A DNA stretch of 5,316 nt, taken from positions 1 to 5,316 of the forward strand of contig JAUWWA010000166.1 of NCBI GenBank assembly GCA_030617125.1, read 5' to 3'. Both the position numbers and the translations under genes were made by a program. The notes under the pieces are model-generated. The model ran no database searches, was not told where the DNA came from, and was given only the letters and a program-made list of their open reading frames with translations. Each line of letters starts with the position of its first letter. The stretch's first letter is position 1. This DNA is from Pirellulales bacterium (GTDB lineage Bacteria > Planctomycetota > Planctomycetia > Pirellulales > Thermoguttaceae). Shown here in pieces: positions 4,681 through 5,316 of this stretch.

Positions 4681-5316
4681 ATGGAATCGCCACCCGTCAA
4701 ACGTGCCCTGATTAGTGTGAGCGACAAGTTCGGACTGGCCGAGTTTGGCCGAGGTCTGGCGGCTGTTGGCGTGGAAATCTACAGCACCGGTGGCACTCGA
4801 AAACACCTCGAAAACGAAGGAATCTCGGTTCGCGACGTCTCCGAGTACACCGGTTTCCCGGAGATGATGGATGGACGGCTGAAGACACTCCATCCGAAGG
4901 TTTTTGGCGGGCTGCTCTGCCGGCACGATAACCCCGACGACATGAACGCCCTGGCCGAGCACGGGATCGTCACGTTCGAGTTGGCCGTCGTAAACCTCTA
5001 CCCATTCGAGGCCACCATCGCCCGAGAGGGCGTCACCATGGCCGAGGCCGTCGAGAAGATCGACATTGGCGGGCCGTCGTTGGTCCGGGCAGCGGCCAAG
5101 AACCACGCCTTCACCACGATTGCCACCAACGCGGAGCAGTATTCGGCAATCCTCGAGCAAGTCAGCGCCGACGGCTGCACGACGCCGGAGCTGCGCCGCA
5201 AGCTGGCCGGCGAGGCCTTTGCCCATACGGCCAAGTACGACCAGGCGATTGCCGGCTACTTCGCCGGCCAGACGGCCGAAGGGCCGTTCCCGGGCTCGCT
5301 CACCCGTAGCCTGAAG
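4681..5316 (+). CDS. purH: Bifunctional AICAR formyltransferase/IMP cyclohydrolase, N-terminal part (3' end outside window)
   Basis: PurH performs the last two steps of IMP synthesis: formylation of AICAR by 10-formyl-THF, then ring closure of FAICAR. The window holds 212 codons, open to the right edge, covering the N-terminal IMP cyclohydrolase (MGS-like) domain and the start of the linker. Motifs are clear: ALISVSDK (9-16), YSTGGT (34-39, nucleotide phosphate binding), PEMMDGRLKTLHPKVFGGLL (60-79), VVNLYPF (103-109) and EKIDIGGPSLVRAAAKN (125-141). Lys68, Tyr107, Asp128 and Lys140 correspond to the catalytic-site residues of human ATIC (Lys66, Tyr104, Asp125, Lys137). The family is about 520 residues, so the formyltransferase domain lies beyond the window. 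The start is fixed by a strong ribosome binding site. The gene has its own promoter and is divergent from panB; no other purine gene is in view. Confidence 0.96.
   Translation, partial: MESPPVKRALISVSDKFGLAEFGRGLAAVGVEIYSTGGTRKHLENEGISVRDVSEYTGFPEMMDGRLKTLHPKVFGGLLCRHDNPDDMNALAEHGIVTFELAVVNLYPFEATIAREGVTMAEAVEKIDIGGPSLVRAAAKNHAFTTIATNAEQYSAILEQVSADGCTTPELRRKLAGEAFAHTAKYDQAIAGYFAGQTAEGPFPGSLTRSLK

Noticed and set aside
4403..4711. 102-codon plus-strand open frame in the panB-purH intergenic region
   Set aside because: GTG start without a ribosome binding site, translation through a palindrome and G-rich tract, and overlap with the purH start in another frame.
4291..5226. In-frame minus-strand open extension of about 312 codons upstream of panB, antisense to purH
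   Set aside because: It is antisense to a clear purH sequence and crosses the intergenic region. PanB-like sequence begins only at the ATG at 4290. High GC content explains the lack of stops.

Overview
This window looks like ordinary chromosomal DNA from a GC-rich bacterium. I infer Planctomycetota (Pirellula-like) from three things: the style of the secreted hypothetical protein, a single-chain glycyl-tRNA synthetase, and scattered housekeeping genes in alternating orientation rather than long operons. The taxonomic call is an inference from remembered family resemblance, not a search result. There are no RNA genes, CRISPR arrays, insertion sequences or phage genes that I can support.

Layout: (1) 1-753 (+), the C-terminal half of glycyl-tRNA synthetase, cut by the left edge. 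(2) 829-1488 (-), a secreted, probably lipid-anchored protein of unknown function, convergent with the first gene across a short hairpin. (3) 1489-1717, a divergent promoter region. (4) 1718-3271 (+), a sodium:solute symporter, followed after 9 nt by a 50-codon single-span membrane protein (3281-3433) whose ribosome binding site overlaps the symporter stop. (5) 3490-4290 (-), panB, the first committed enzyme of pantothenate/CoA synthesis, convergent with the symporter pair. (6) 4291-4680, a 390-bp divergent intergenic region with candidate promoters for both flanking genes, a 60-nt imperfect palindrome and a G-rich tract. (7) 4681 to the right edge (+), the N-terminal 212 codons of purH, containing the IMP cyclohydrolase domain.

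The genes belong to translation, CoA synthesis, purine synthesis and solute uptake and do not form one pathway. The only clear functional unit is the symporter plus its small membrane partner. I did not find a convincing new multi-gene system. The points most worth a second look are the small symporter-linked protein and the panB-purH intergenic palindrome, whose mismatch pattern fits folding as plus-strand RNA better than minus-strand RNA.
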